64,000 nt of DNA from Segatella hominis (lineage in GTDB: Bacteria; Bacteroidota; Bacteroidia; Bacteroidales; Bacteroidaceae), in contig NZ_CP137559.1 in assembly GCF_019249725.2 (NCBI RefSeq), positions 3,289,001-3,353,000 of the forward strand. Direction: 5' to 3'. The position numbers were made by a program, and so were the translations under genes. A model generated the notes under the pieces. The model saw nothing but the letters and a program-made list of their open reading frames with translations. It was not told the origin of the DNA and searched no databases. Numbering within the stretch: the first letter of the stretch is position 1; each line of letters begins with the position of its first letter. Positions 1-7,801 of this stretch are shown here, piece by piece.

Positions 1-149
1 TAAACGCTTTATATATAGGGATTTACGTCGTAAAGGTGAAGGGTGAAGGGTGTTTTTGAGAGTAGCTTTCTATTGGGTGCTTGAAAGATTAAAATAAGGT
101 TCATTTTACTTCTTTTCTTTGCTTTTTATCTCTATGTTTTCTACTTCGG

Positions 150-195
150 AACTCATAGACTTAGGAGTCATAAAACTATGAGTTATATTTTTTTA
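150..195 (+). terminator. Terminator of an upstream gene at the left flank
   Basis: A perfect 9-bp inverted repeat (150-158 against 176-184) is followed by a run of T. It looks like a rho-independent terminator for a plus-strand gene lying left of the window. The left copy of the candidate att repeat begins in its second arm. Bases 1-149 hold no gene that I can support, only a short 7-bp tandem motif near position 38. Confidence 0.55.
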
Positions 196-216
196 ACATA
201 AAGCTCTAAAGCAGCC
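179..216 (+). repeat. Candidate left attachment site (direct repeat copy 1)
   Basis: This is an imperfect direct repeat of 9230-9267. The best-matching core is 198-216 against 9249-9267, 19 bp with one mismatch, extended upstream by a similar AT-rich stretch. The copies lie just outside the first recombinase gene and just beyond the last element-like gene, as expected for attL/attR of a roughly 9-kb element. This is inference: no empty site is available for comparison, and a dispersed regulatory repeat would look the same. Confidence 0.4.
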
Positions 217-266
217 TAAGGAGAATAAGAGAGGTTGGAACGTAAACAGTTGGGAATGAGTAGATT

Positions 267-392
267 TGCACAAAGTTGCCAAATCGGCATAAAGCAAGCG
301 AGTGAGGAATATTGAAGTAGTTCAGTTACTAAATCGTGAGCCACAGTTACCTATGCAAAGCAGGTAACAATACGGAAAGGCAACTTTGTGCA
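267..392. repeat. Nested inverted repeats upstream of the first recombinase
   Basis: A perfect 14-bp inverted repeat (267-280 against 379-392) encloses about 98 bp, which contains a second perfect 7-bp repeat (346-352 against 362-368). The position between the candidate att site and the first recombinase gene suggests arm-type recombinase or excisionase binding sites, or a structured single strand. I see no good TAnnTTTG promoter in the enclosed segment in either orientation, which argues against a simple invertible promoter. Confidence 0.5.
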
Positions 393-438
393 TCAACGGA
401 TTTTATTGCGCTGATTCTCAATATTTTGCGTATCAAGG

Positions 439-484
439 AACGCTTACAAAATGATTATATTTGCACACTCTAAATGTAAGCGTT
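439..484 (+). promoter_or_regulatory. Promoter inside a 10-bp inverted repeat, first recombinase
   Basis: A TATATTTG minus-7 element (456-463) lies between the arms of a perfect 10-bp inverted repeat (439-448 against 475-484). The right arm ends at the base before the ATG at 485. This arrangement fits an operator for autoregulation or a recombinase-binding site. No clear TTTG lies at the usual minus-33 distance. Confidence 0.5.
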
Positions 485-1717
485 ATGAAAATCGAAAAAT
501 TCAAGGTGTTGCTCTACCTAAAAAAGAGCGGAATGGACAAGAATGGAAAAGCTCCCATCATGGGACGCATCACAGTGAACAGGACTATGGCGCAGTTCTC
601 CTGCAAGTTGTCTTGCACTCCATCGCTTTGGAATCCTCGTGCCAGCCGATTGGAGGGCAAGAGCAAGGAAGCCGTGGAAACCAACAAGGACATCGGGCAG
701 TTGTTGCTTTCCATCCAAAAGGCTTTCGATGTGCTTGTGGAAAAGAGAACGGACTTCGAGGCTAAGGATGTCAAGGAGGCTTTGCAGGGCAGCGTCAAGA
801 CACAGACCACCCTTCTCTCCTTCGTGGACGAGCATATCAGTGAACTCAGCACCCATGAGGGCATTGATATGTCGAAGAGCAGTGTCTGGACTTACAGAAA
901 GATTCGCAAGAATCTCGCTGAGTTCATCGGGGAGAAGTATAGGTTGACTGATTTGGCTTTCGGACAGCTGACCGAGCCTTTCATCAGTGACTTTCACCAT
1001 TACTTGCTTGACGAGAAAGGCTTTTCATCAGGAACCATCACCATCTATGTGTCGCTCTTCAAGAAGATGTGCCGCATCGCCTTTGAGCGAGGCTTGTGCA
1101 AGAACCTGCTGTTCGCCCATTATCGGGTTGGCACTCCAAGGGTTACGACACCCAAGGCTCTCAGCATGTCTGATTTCATAAAAATCCGTGATGTGGAACT
1201 GCCCGAAGACAAGCCGAGACTATCTGTTAGCCGTGACCTGTTTCTTTTCGCCTGCTATGCAGGAACAGCCTTCATAGACACCGTTTCCATCACGAAAGCC
1301 AATGTCAAGGTGTTGGAGGATGGCGACAAATGGCTCATCTATAACCGCAAGAAGACCGGAACACTTGCCAGGGTGAAACTCCTGCCCGAGGCGTTGGAGC
1401 TGATGGCGAAATACGAGGACGGGGCAAGAGATACCCTTTTCCCATTGCTGAGCACGAATCGTGTTCGTATCGATCTCATCACCATCTGCAAGTTGGCGGA
1501 AACGAGCAAGACCTATTCCTACCATTCGGGACGACACTCGTTCGCCAGCCTCATTACGCTGGAGGCTGGTGTGCCGATGGAGACCATCTGCAAGATGCTC
1601 GGTCACAAGGATGTGAAGATGACGCAGCGGTATGCGAGAGTAACCCAAAAGAAGCTGTTTGAGGACATGGACAAGTTCATCGCTGCAACCGAGAAGGACT
1701 TTATTCTCGCATTATGA
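485..1717 (+). CDS. Tyrosine recombinase / phage-type integrase (first of two)
   Basis: A site-specific DNA recombinase that would integrate and excise the element. The 410-residue protein has the usual Bacteroidota layout: an Arm-DNA-binding-like N-terminus (about 1-85), a SAM-like core-binding domain (about 100-195) and a C-terminal catalytic domain. Visible catalytic signatures are HSGRH (Arg near 350), LGHKDV and the nucleophile in TQRYARV (Tyr near 383). The first catalytic Arg is not in the textbook context; the equivalent stretch reads CYAGTAFIDT, as in many Bacteroidota integrases. I chose the ATG at 485 because the frame upstream runs through the promoter and operator-like repeat. 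A second recombinase follows 64 bp downstream, so the two probably work as a pair. Confidence 0.9.
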   Translation: MKIEKFKVLLYLKKSGMDKNGKAPIMGRITVNRTMAQFSCKLSCTPSLWNPRASRLEGKSKEAVETNKDIGQLLLSIQKAFDVLVEKRTDFEAKDVKEALQGSVKTQTTLLSFVDEHISELSTHEGIDMSKSSVWTYRKIRKNLAEFIGEKYRLTDLAFGQLTEPFISDFHHYLLDEKGFSSGTITIYVSLFKKMCRIAFERGLCKNLLFAHYRVGTPRVTTPKALSMSDFIKIRDVELPEDKPRLSVSRDLFLFACYAGTAFIDTVSITKANVKVLEDGDKWLIYNRKKTGTLARVKLLPEALELMAKYEDGARDTLFPLLSTNRVRIDLITICKLAETSKTYSYHSGRHSFASLITLEAGVPMETICKMLGHKDVKMTQRYARVTQKKLFEDMDKFIAATEKDFILAL

Positions 1718-1781
1718 ACAAGGCTTTCAACTTTTCTTTTTACAGTTTCAACTACATTATTATATTATAAGGACAACAACT

Positions 1782-2993
1782 ATGAGCAGAAGTACATTTT
1801 CAATTTTGCCTTACATCAACAGACAGAAGGTGAAGGCAGACGGAACAGCCAACATACTTTGCCGCATCACCGTTGACGGCAAAAGTGCAGCCATTTCCAC
1901 AGGCATATCCTGTACCCCACAGGAGTGGAATGCCAAGAAGGGAGAGGTACGGAACGCAAGGGACAACGGACGATTGGCAGGTTTCCTTGCTGAGGTCAAG
2001 GATAAATACAACTCACTTCTTTCCACCAACGGCATCATCACCGTGGAAATGCTGAAGGCAGTGTTGAAGGACAAGGACACGACAGGAAAGTTCTTGCTGA
2101 GCTTTGGTGATACCATCGTGGAATGGTATCGAACCGCAAAAGCCAGACAAACCTTTCTGCACAAGCGGACATGGCAGAAGAACCTGAGAGACTTTGTCCA
2201 TTCGTTGGATAAGGACGACATCGCCTTTGGGGACATAGACGAGAATTTCGGGGAGGAATACAAACTATTCCTGAAGCGAGAACAGGGACGCACCGACAGC
2301 TACGTGAACCATTGCCTTCTCTGGCTGAACATGTTGATGTACAAGGCTGTGGACAGGAGTATTATCCGCTTCAATCCCATAGCCAAGATTGGGTATGAGA
2401 AGGAGGCAGCCCCGAAGATGACCCATATCAGCAAGGCAGACTTCATCAAGATGCTCTCTACCCCGATGGCTGACGAGCGAACGGAGCTTGCACGCAGATG
2501 TTTCATTTTTGCCTCGCTCACCTCCTTATCCTATATAGATGTAAAGAAACTGTATCCTCATCATGTCAGTGAGAACTCCGAGGGTAGGAAGTTCATCCGC
2601 AAGGAAAGAGAGAAGACAGGCGTGGAGTTCTTCGTGCCACTCCATCCGATAGCCGAGAAGATTCTTTCGCTCTACAATACCACGGACGACAGCAAGCCTG
2701 TTTTTCCACTGGGTGAGAAGAAAGACATCTATCTTGATGTGCATACCCTTGGAATGGTGCTTGGCATAAGTAATAAGTTGGGATTCCACGCCAGCCGCCA
2801 TACATTCGGAGTCTTGATGCTCAACGAGGACATTCCCATCGGCAGCATAGCTAAGATGATGGGACACGCAGACATCACAAGCACGCAGGTCTATGCGCAG
2901 GTGACGGAGCAGAAGATTTCAAATGACATGGATAAGCTTATTGCCAAGCGAGAAAGGAACAGATTGTCGAACGAAAAAACTATTGGAAAATGA
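1782..2993 (+). CDS. Tyrosine recombinase / phage-type integrase (second of two)
   Basis: A 403-residue paralogue of the gene before it, with the same Arm-DNA-binding, core-binding and catalytic domains. The HASRH box and the nucleophile in TQVYAQV (Tyr near 371) are present. The ATG at 1782 has an AAGGA-like ribosome site about 10 bases upstream and is preferred over upstream starts inside the previous gene. The sequence is clearly diverged from the first recombinase, so this is an old pair and not a fresh tandem duplication. Its stop overlaps the start of the RhuM-like gene by four bases, which implies coupled translation. Dual recombinases are common on Bacteroidota mobilisable elements; which one does integration cannot be told here. 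Confidence 0.9.
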   Translation: MSRSTFSILPYINRQKVKADGTANILCRITVDGKSAAISTGISCTPQEWNAKKGEVRNARDNGRLAGFLAEVKDKYNSLLSTNGIITVEMLKAVLKDKDTTGKFLLSFGDTIVEWYRTAKARQTFLHKRTWQKNLRDFVHSLDKDDIAFGDIDENFGEEYKLFLKREQGRTDSYVNHCLLWLNMLMYKAVDRSIIRFNPIAKIGYEKEAAPKMTHISKADFIKMLSTPMADERTELARRCFIFASLTSLSYIDVKKLYPHHVSENSEGRKFIRKEREKTGVEFFVPLHPIAEKILSLYNTTDDSKPVFPLGEKKDIYLDVHTLGMVLGISNKLGFHASRHTFGVLMLNEDIPIGSIAKMMGHADITSTQVYAQVTEQKISNDMDKLIAKRERNRLSNEKTIGK

Positions 2994-3352
2994 ACAGAGG
3001 AGTTATAACTATCAGCGAGAGCGGAACGGTATCCATGCCGACCGATACTGTATGGATGACCATGCAGGAGATTGCCGACATGTATAATGTATTCGGCTGC
3101 TATGTGCGCAAGGCTGTCAAGGCTATATTCAAGGATGGCATTCTGAAAGAGCAGGGTGTACGCCGTCATGTCAGGAAGAACGACCGCATCAGCTATGATG
3201 TGTATAGCCTTGAACTCGTCATTGCGGTAGCCTTCCGTATTGACAGCATTGAGAGCAGAGCCTTTCGGGAGTTCATTATGCAGTCCTTCATCGGCAAGCA
3301 GACAAGCCGCACTAAACTGGTCTGTATCTTTACAGAGAACGCAATGGCATAG
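2990..3352 (+). CDS. Short RhuM-like (virulence RhuM family N-terminal) protein
   Basis: A 120-residue protein resembling the first third of RhuM/COG3943 proteins: an opening beta hairpin, a VWMTMQEIADMYNV helix-turn-helix-like stretch and a conserved IFKDGILKE segment followed by a YSLELVIAVAFRIDS block. Full RhuM proteins are about 330 residues, so this is an N-terminal-domain-only version or a trimmed remnant. It overlaps the second recombinase by ATGA and so belongs to the recombinase operon. RhuM proteins have no settled biochemical role. A DNA-binding accessory role in recombination is a guess from position only. Confidence 0.65.
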   Translation: MNRGVITISESGTVSMPTDTVWMTMQEIADMYNVFGCYVRKAVKAIFKDGILKEQGVRRHVRKNDRISYDVYSLELVIAVAFRIDSIESRAFREFIMQSFIGKQTSRTKLVCIFTENAMA

Positions 3353-3503
3353 AACAGCCATATAAAGCAACGTTCCTTGGAGGCTTTGCGCCTCCAGCCA
3401 CTTGGGCGAGCCACCGCAGTGTTTTAGCATGGTATTAGATTTTATACAGACCATACGGAGAACACCCGGCAAACACGACCAACTCGGTATAGCCAATAAA
3501 ACG

Positions 3504-3552
3504 AGGCGACAACCTATAACAACCACGCTCGGTAAGTTATACGTTGTCGCCT
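3504..3552. repeat. Strong hairpin between convergent genes
   Basis: A 17-bp inverted repeat with a single mismatch (3504-3520 against 3536-3552) has a 15-base loop. It lies between the plus-strand RhuM-like gene and the minus-strand HTH gene, so a bidirectional terminator is the simplest reading. A clear T run is missing, so a protein-binding site is also possible. The rest of 3353-3591 holds nothing else I can name. Confidence 0.55.
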
Positions 3553-3591
3553 TGTTCATTTCACCCCACTCATCAAGGACATGTATTTCTC

Positions 3592-3900
3592 CTACAAGCC
3601 CTTCATTCTGTACGCCTCACGATAGTTAGCCATCAGAATCTTCTGAATGTCGGACTCGCGGTAGAGTATCTTTCCGCCAAGCTGGATATACGGGATGACA
3701 CCGTTGTTTCGGTAGTCCTGCAGGGTTCTTCGGCTCAGTTGCAGTCTGGCACAAAGCTCCTTGTCCGTCATGAAGCGCTCACCGCCAAGCATGGGGCGGT
3801 AGTTCATCACGGCACGTTCAAAATTGTCAACCATTCGGTTGAGGTGGTTCACGATGTGGTTCATCCACTCGCTGTTTCTTGTCATTACTTCATTGCTCAT
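3592..3900 (-). CDS. Excisionase-like helix-turn-helix protein
   Basis: A 102-residue protein with an alpha-helical N-terminus and a C-terminal MerR/excisionase-type (HTH_17) domain. The stretch MTDKELCARLQLSRRTLQDY is the first helix-turn-helix, followed by the wing IPYIQLGGKILYRESDI. Such proteins act as excisionases or as regulators of excision and transfer genes on Bacteroidota elements. It forms a pair with the similar gene at 3983-4294, with an 82-bp gap and the same direction, so both are probably read from the promoter near 4380. Confidence 0.8.
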   Translation of the reverse strand: MSNEVMTRNSEWMNHIVNHLNRMVDNFERAVMNYRPMLGGERFMTDKELCARLQLSRRTLQDYRNNGVIPYIQLGGKILYRESDIQKILMANYREAYRMKGL

Positions 3901-3982
3901 AGTTGTCTCGTTCTATTGTTGATACTTACGTTACTCGGTTTACTTGCTGCATTGGATTAAGTGGCTGTTGCATATTCACCGC

Positions 3983-4294
3983 CTAACCCGTGCGCTTGCG
4001 AAAGCGCATGTCCTTTTTCTTGTCCTCCACTACTGCTACGATAGCCATCACGTCCTCCGGCTTGTAGTAGGTCTTGTGGCTGATTTGCGTATAAGCCAAA
4101 GTTCCGTTGTCCCGAAGCGTCTGCACTGTCCGTGGGCAGATGTTGAGCGTCTGACACACGTCCTGCGTGTCGAGCCACTTGTTCATGGTCTTGTCCTCAC
4201 TGCGCTCACGGATTCTGTCCATGCGCTTCACGAAGTTCTCCAACTGGGCATCAAGATAGTTGAATGCCTCTTCCTCAAATACGATGAATCCCAT
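3983..4294 (-). CDS. Excisionase-like helix-turn-helix protein
   Basis: A 103-residue relative of the next gene in the operon, with an HTH_17 domain (WLDTQDVCQTLNICPRTVQT, then a wing ending in YYKPEDVMAIV). The C-terminus is strongly basic (KKKDMRFRKRTG). It is the promoter-proximal gene of a two-gene unit facing away from the mobilisation genes. It is likely a DNA-bending excisionase or a repressor of the divergent mobilisation operon; the sequence does not separate the two. Confidence 0.8.
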   Translation of the reverse strand: MGFIVFEEEAFNYLDAQLENFVKRMDRIRERSEDKTMNKWLDTQDVCQTLNICPRTVQTLRDNGTLAYTQISHKTYYKPEDVMAIVAVVEDKKKDMRFRKRTG

Positions 4295-4373
4295 ACTTTT
4301 CTTTTTTCTAAGTTAATACTATGTTATATGTCGCAAAGCTCCACGCATATGCTGTGCTCCACGTTTGTGAGTG

Positions 4374-4381
4374 CAAAGATA
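4374..4381 (-). promoter_or_regulatory. Promoter minus-7 for the HTH gene pair
   Basis: TATCTTTG read on the minus strand, with a CTTG about 19 bp upstream as a weak minus-33. It lies about 80 bp from the start of the first HTH gene. The gap 4295-4691 is otherwise an AT-rich divergent control region between the HTH genes and the mobilisation genes, with no gene that I can support. Confidence 0.5.
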
Positions 4382-4691
4382 AGGCACGGCAATCTAAAAA
4401 CAAGCGTTTTCAATTTCTGTGGCAGTATGTTGCCGGGGTTTGCCGACTTCAACGCCAAAAACAATAAGAAAAACTTGCACGACTGCAACGAATACATGAA
4501 CAATGATGAGTTGAGAAATACGTTGAAGTTCTCACAACTATCTCAGTATGCAAATAAGCAAGCCACAACTAAATTGCCACGTTACACCCAATCAGTTGCA
4601 TGGCTGCACTCAGTACACTTACTTTGCACCCGACAATCGGTCAATGGTGCAAACCGTGACCACTATACTAACAAATAAAACAGCATAAGCT

Positions 4692-5171
4692 ATGGCAAGA
4701 ACAAAAGAAACGAAAATGTTTCCTGAACAGCAGGAGAAAATGACACATGAGGTGATGGCTTCGCTTCAACCATCCACTTATGGTAAAGACTATGCCCAAA
4801 AACATAGCTCTTTCTTTGAAGAGGTGGAGAACTCCGATTTAGAAGTTGTGACAGAGAATGTGGCTGCAACAACCTCCAACATGGAGGACGAGCTGACGAA
4901 CGAGGCTCAATCGCCACCGAATCCGCAGAAGCGCATCAGCGGCAAGCAGCGCAAGGCAACTTTGGAGGAGTATCAGCAGACCTTCCTCCAAGTTCCAAGG
5001 ATTGACGACCGCAAGCCAGTCTTCGTCAGTTCCGATGTACGAGACCGTCTTGATCGTGTCGTCCGCATCCTCGGAGGGAGGCGCATGAGCGTGTCGGGCA
5101 TCATCGAGAACATCGTGCGCCACCATCTAAGCCTCTATGATGATGACTTCGAGGCTTGGCGCAAATTGTGA
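4692..5171 (+). CDS. DUF3408 family protein, mobilisation-associated
   Basis: A 159-residue protein with a low-complexity acidic N-terminal half and a conserved C-terminal DUF3408 domain (about 85-159). That domain contains FVSSDVRDRLDRVVRILGG followed by a ribbon-helix-helix-like MSVSGIIENIVRHHL. DUF3408 proteins are encoded next to Mob and Tra genes on Bacteroidota conjugative and mobilisable elements, and a DNA-binding or partition-like role is suspected. It is the first gene of the plus-strand mobilisation block and is followed by the structured oriT-like leader. Confidence 0.8.
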   Translation: MARTKETKMFPEQQEKMTHEVMASLQPSTYGKDYAQKHSSFFEEVENSDLEVVTENVAATTSNMEDELTNEAQSPPNPQKRISGKQRKATLEEYQQTFLQVPRIDDRKPVFVSSDVRDRLDRVVRILGGRRMSVSGIIENIVRHHLSLYDDDFEAWRKL

Positions 5172-5176
5172 GAATT

Positions 5177-5322
5177 AAGGTCTGCGACCTTGGGCATGGA
5201 TAGATGAAAGGCTGTAGTTCCAACTAACGTGTTCTGAGAGGGAGCGAGGTTATGTTTTGGGAACCCCAAAACGCCTCGCTCCACCATGAGGGCGGAGAAA
5301 TTTTGCTCCCGACGGTCGCAGA
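5177..5322. other. Structured oriT-like region upstream of mobA
   Basis: Three inverted repeats are nested here: a 6-bp stem (5177-5182 against 5186-5191); a long hairpin at 5241-5282, with arms 5241-5249/5274-5282 and 5254-5261/5265-5272 and a 3-base loop; and an outer pair 5181-5189 against 5314-5322. In Bacteroidota mobilisable elements the transfer origin commonly lies directly upstream of the mob genes and carries such repeats. The nick site cannot be assigned from sequence alone. Confidence 0.5.
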
Positions 5323-5355
5323 AAGTGAGTGTACCAACTGTAAACAGTATATCGA

Positions 5356-5769
5356 ATGACAAGCATGCAGGAACAGAACAGGAGAAAGGGCGGAAGACCG
5401 CCCACAGGCAGGGTTCGCAAGCTGTCGAAGTCTGTCACGGTGAAGTTCTCGAAGCCAAGCTACGAGGCATTGAGGTTGAGGGCGAGAAAAGCCAACCGCA
5501 AGTTGGCGGAATACATCCGTGAGTCCGCCTTGAACGGTGAGGTGGTCAGCGGACACAACGCAGAGACGGTAGCCATCGCTAAGAACCTCATTGGCATGGC
5601 AAACAACCTCAACCAACTTACCAAGCTGTCGCATCAGAGAGGCTTCCACGAAACCCATGTATTTGTGGTGGACTTGTTGAGAAGATTGAAAGCAATCCTT
5701 GGCGAGTATCGCCAAGCAAGTTATAAACCGAAGCCAGGCAGTATGGGCAGAAAGGAGGATACCACATGA
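5356..5769 (+). CDS. Mobilisation accessory protein, MobA/MobC-like
   Basis: A 137-residue basic protein with a ribbon-helix-helix N-terminal half (about 20-60: SVTVKFSKPSYEALRLRARK, then LAEYIRESAL) followed by a helical tail containing LIGMANNLNQLTKL. This is the pattern of relaxosome accessory proteins (MobC/BmgA type) that bind oriT and help the relaxase nick DNA. The stop overlaps the relaxase start by ATGA (5766-5769), so the two are translationally coupled. An ATG at 5365 is an alternative start. Confidence 0.85.
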   Translation: MTSMQEQNRRKGGRPPTGRVRKLSKSVTVKFSKPSYEALRLRARKANRKLAEYIRESALNGEVVSGHNAETVAIAKNLIGMANNLNQLTKLSHQRGFHETHVFVVDLLRRLKAILGEYRQASYKPKPGSMGRKEDTT

Positions 5770-6716
5770 TAGGCAAGCTAAAGAAGGGCAGCTCATTTGG
5801 TGGTTGCGTCCGCTACGTTACAGGCAAGGACGAGGCGAAAATCATCGCCTCGGATGGTGTGTTACTCGGCACGAATGCCGAGATAACGCAAAGTTTCGAG
5901 CTACAGAGGCAGCTAAATCCAAGGATTAAGAAGCCTGTGGGACACATTGCATTGAGCTTCAAACCCGAGGACAAGCCACGTTTGACGGATGAGTTCATGG
6001 CTAAGATAGCCCTTGAATACATGCAGATGATGGGGATAAAAGATACTCAATTCATCATCGTAAGGCATCACAACACCGACAATCCACATTGTCATATCGT
6101 GTATAACCGCATCAATAACGAGGGCAAGCTCATATCAGACAGGAATGATTACAGGCGTAATGAGCAGGTGACCAAGGCTCTAAAATCCAAGTATGGGTTG
6201 ACCTACGGAACTGACAAGAGCAAGACTAGCACTCGCAAATTGCGCAATGCGGAGCGTGCAAAATACGAGATTCACAATGCTGTCAAAGATGCCTTAAAAG
6301 TTGCAGATAGCTGGCAGAAGTTCAAGAATGAACTTGCAAAGCGAGGTGTTCTCTTGGAGTTAGTCTATAAGGACAAGAAGAGAACCAAGGTACAAGGCAT
6401 CCGTTTCAGCAAGGATGGATATAGCTTCAAAGGTACGCAGATTAGCCGAGGCTATAGCTTTGGCAAGCTGAATGCGAGATTTGAGGGAACGGAGAACCTT
6501 TTATCAGCAAGAGCCAGCTCTGCTAAGCAATATGAGCAGGGCTGTTGCAAGAATGAGCAGGAGCCATCCATATCGGAGAGCAGCCAGGACCCTTGGGACG
6601 GTATTTCTTCCATAGGACTTTTTGCTTCTGCCAATGCACAGACCTTTGAGCAATTCCCAGAGGATGAATCATCCAAGAAGAAAAAGAAGAAACGCAGAAG
6701 AGGCTTTAGCCTTTGA
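5766..6716 (+). CDS. Relaxase / mobilisation nuclease (MobB-type, VirD2-like)
   Basis: A DNA strand-transferase that would nick oriT and pilot the single strand to a recipient. The 316-residue protein has the MOB relaxase fold. Near the N-terminus CVRYVTGK gives a likely catalytic Tyr (residue 17). Residues 101-110 read HHNTDNPHCH, the metal-binding three-histidine motif, followed by IVYNRIN. The C-terminus is a poly-lysine/arginine tail typical of relaxases. No type IV coupling or secretion genes are in the window, so the element would be mobilised by a helper and not self-transmissible. Confidence 0.9.
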   Translation: MIGKLKKGSSFGGCVRYVTGKDEAKIIASDGVLLGTNAEITQSFELQRQLNPRIKKPVGHIALSFKPEDKPRLTDEFMAKIALEYMQMMGIKDTQFIIVRHHNTDNPHCHIVYNRINNEGKLISDRNDYRRNEQVTKALKSKYGLTYGTDKSKTSTRKLRNAERAKYEIHNAVKDALKVADSWQKFKNELAKRGVLLELVYKDKKRTKVQGIRFSKDGYSFKGTQISRGYSFGKLNARFEGTENLLSARASSAKQYEQGCCKNEQEPSISESSQDPWDGISSIGLFASANAQTFEQFPEDESSKKKKKKRRRGFSL

Positions 6717-7504
6717 TGCAAGTCATAAACTTAAAATTAGAATCGAACATGAAAGAAGAAATGTTAGAAGCCATCTACGGCACAGTTGAGAGAGTGGAGC
6801 AAAAAGTCGATGAACTTTCTGCCTCACCAAAGAATACAGAGGCGGAAAGCACTCCGGTCTCTGTAAGTGTTGATACAAGCAAACTTGAAAAAGCTATTCT
6901 TGCTATGGCTGTAAAAGAAGGGGAAGCTATTGACAAATTGGTAAGATTAAGAGAGGCTATCTGTATCTTTACCGACCTTACCAAGAAAGAAGCAAGCAAA
7001 GATGAACAGCGAAGCAAACTCTTGTTTGATACCATTAATCAGGTGAAACAAGAGCTGAATGCCACATCAAAAAATGTGCAGGACAAACTTCACTCAATGG
7101 ATAACACACCTCTGAAGAAAGTAGTGACTCATCGCTTCGAGCCAACTTCAAAGTATGTTCTTCTTTTCATTGGAGGCTTGGCTCTATCTCTTGTCATCTC
7201 CATTTGGGGCAACCTAGCCCAATGGCGAGAGTATCAAGCTTGGGAGGTAGCAGACTTGAAATATCGGGCATTGAAGATGGTTCTTCCATCTGACGACCCA
7301 AATGTTCGATACATCGAAAAGCATTTTTCTGTTTGCCGAGATGAGAAAGTTATAGATGATGTAAGAAATTGTGTTGCTGCCTACGAGGATTCTATTCGCC
7401 ATCATCATGAAATGGTTGAAATGGCTACTTATAAAGATAGTATAGCCAATAAGCTTTTGCAAGAATCAAATCGCATAAAACGTGCTATGAAAAGCTCAAA
7501 ATAA
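6716..7504 (+). CDS. Membrane-anchored coiled-coil mobilisation-operon protein
   Basis: A 262-residue protein of the mobilisation operon that I cannot assign to a named family. It has a charged, helical N-terminal half (about 15-130) likely to form coiled coil, one transmembrane segment (about 142-162, VLLFIGGLALSLVISIW) and a helical C-terminal domain. The ATG at 6716 overlaps the relaxase stop (TGATG), so coupled translation is likely; an internal ATG at 6749 is the alternative. It occupies the MobC position of Bacteroides elements. A role at the membrane in transfer is inferred from position only. Confidence 0.65.
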   Translation: MQVINLKLESNMKEEMLEAIYGTVERVEQKVDELSASPKNTEAESTPVSVSVDTSKLEKAILAMAVKEGEAIDKLVRLREAICIFTDLTKKEASKDEQRSKLLFDTINQVKQELNATSKNVQDKLHSMDNTPLKKVVTHRFEPTSKYVLLFIGGLALSLVISIWGNLAQWREYQAWEVADLKYRALKMVLPSDDPNVRYIEKHFSVCRDEKVIDDVRNCVAAYEDSIRHHHEMVEMATYKDSIANKLLQESNRIKRAMKSSK

Positions 7505-7527
7505 AGTTTCTGGAAACTAACTAAACT

Positions 7528-7572
7528 AAATGAGAGGGAAATAAACTTAATACATTCCCCTCTCATTTATTT
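7528..7572 (+). terminator. Terminator of the mobilisation operon
   Basis: An inverted repeat of about 13 bp with one bulged base (7528-7540 against 7555-7568) is followed by a T-rich stretch. It lies 24 bases after the last mobilisation gene. A TAATTTTG promoter-like box (7577-7584) follows immediately, with no convincing gene behind it. Confidence 0.65.
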
Positions 7573-7705
7573 AGTGTAATTTTGGAATATAATCTTTATC
7601 CCTTTATAATAAGGACATTGGGAGGATTGTCCGATTTTGAGGTAACGAATTGCCAACCGTTCTTGTTGCTGCATTCTGCTTTGATATGCTTTCTTGGCAT
7701 CTCGT

Positions 7706-7801
7706 CTATGCTACAAAACGTTCTGAAATTTGCTGTGCTTTCACTAACGAGTGCGATTGTAACTGAATCAATATAGCAGAAATACGGTCTATTCTATTCA
7801 T
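7706..7801 (-). pseudogene. 5' remnant of a WYL/YafY-type regulator
   Basis: The peptidase E stop overlaps an ATG (7801-7799) that opens a 31-codon frame. Its start, MNRIDRISAILIQLQS followed by LVKAQQISERF, matches the N-terminal HTH of YafY-like WYL-domain regulators. A stop comes three residues later, and the rest of the HTH and the whole WYL domain are missing. The gene was evidently cut by a deletion or rearrangement. In a different minus-strand frame the DNA stays open to about 7612 (ending NPPNVLIIKG), which may be the 3' end of whatever was fused there. The identification rests on about 29 residues. Confidence 0.6.

Noticed and set aside
267..392. Invertible promoter next to a tyrosine recombinase
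   Set aside because: The 14-bp inverted repeat is the right type of signal, but neither orientation of the enclosed 98 bp carries a TAnnTTTG box, and the recombinase has its own promoter outside the segment.
439..484. Short invertible switch around the recombinase promoter
   Set aside because: The 26-bp spacer is too short for site-specific inversion. An operator is the simpler reading.
3544..3960. Plus-strand frame over the HTH gene at 3592
   Set aside because: The minus-strand HTH_17 protein is clearly the coding strand. The plus frame shows no family pattern.
7582..7776. Small plus-strand protein after the mobilisation operon
   Set aside because: It has a promoter-like box but lies antisense to the WYL stub and its downstream open frame, and starts with a weak codon without a ribosome site.
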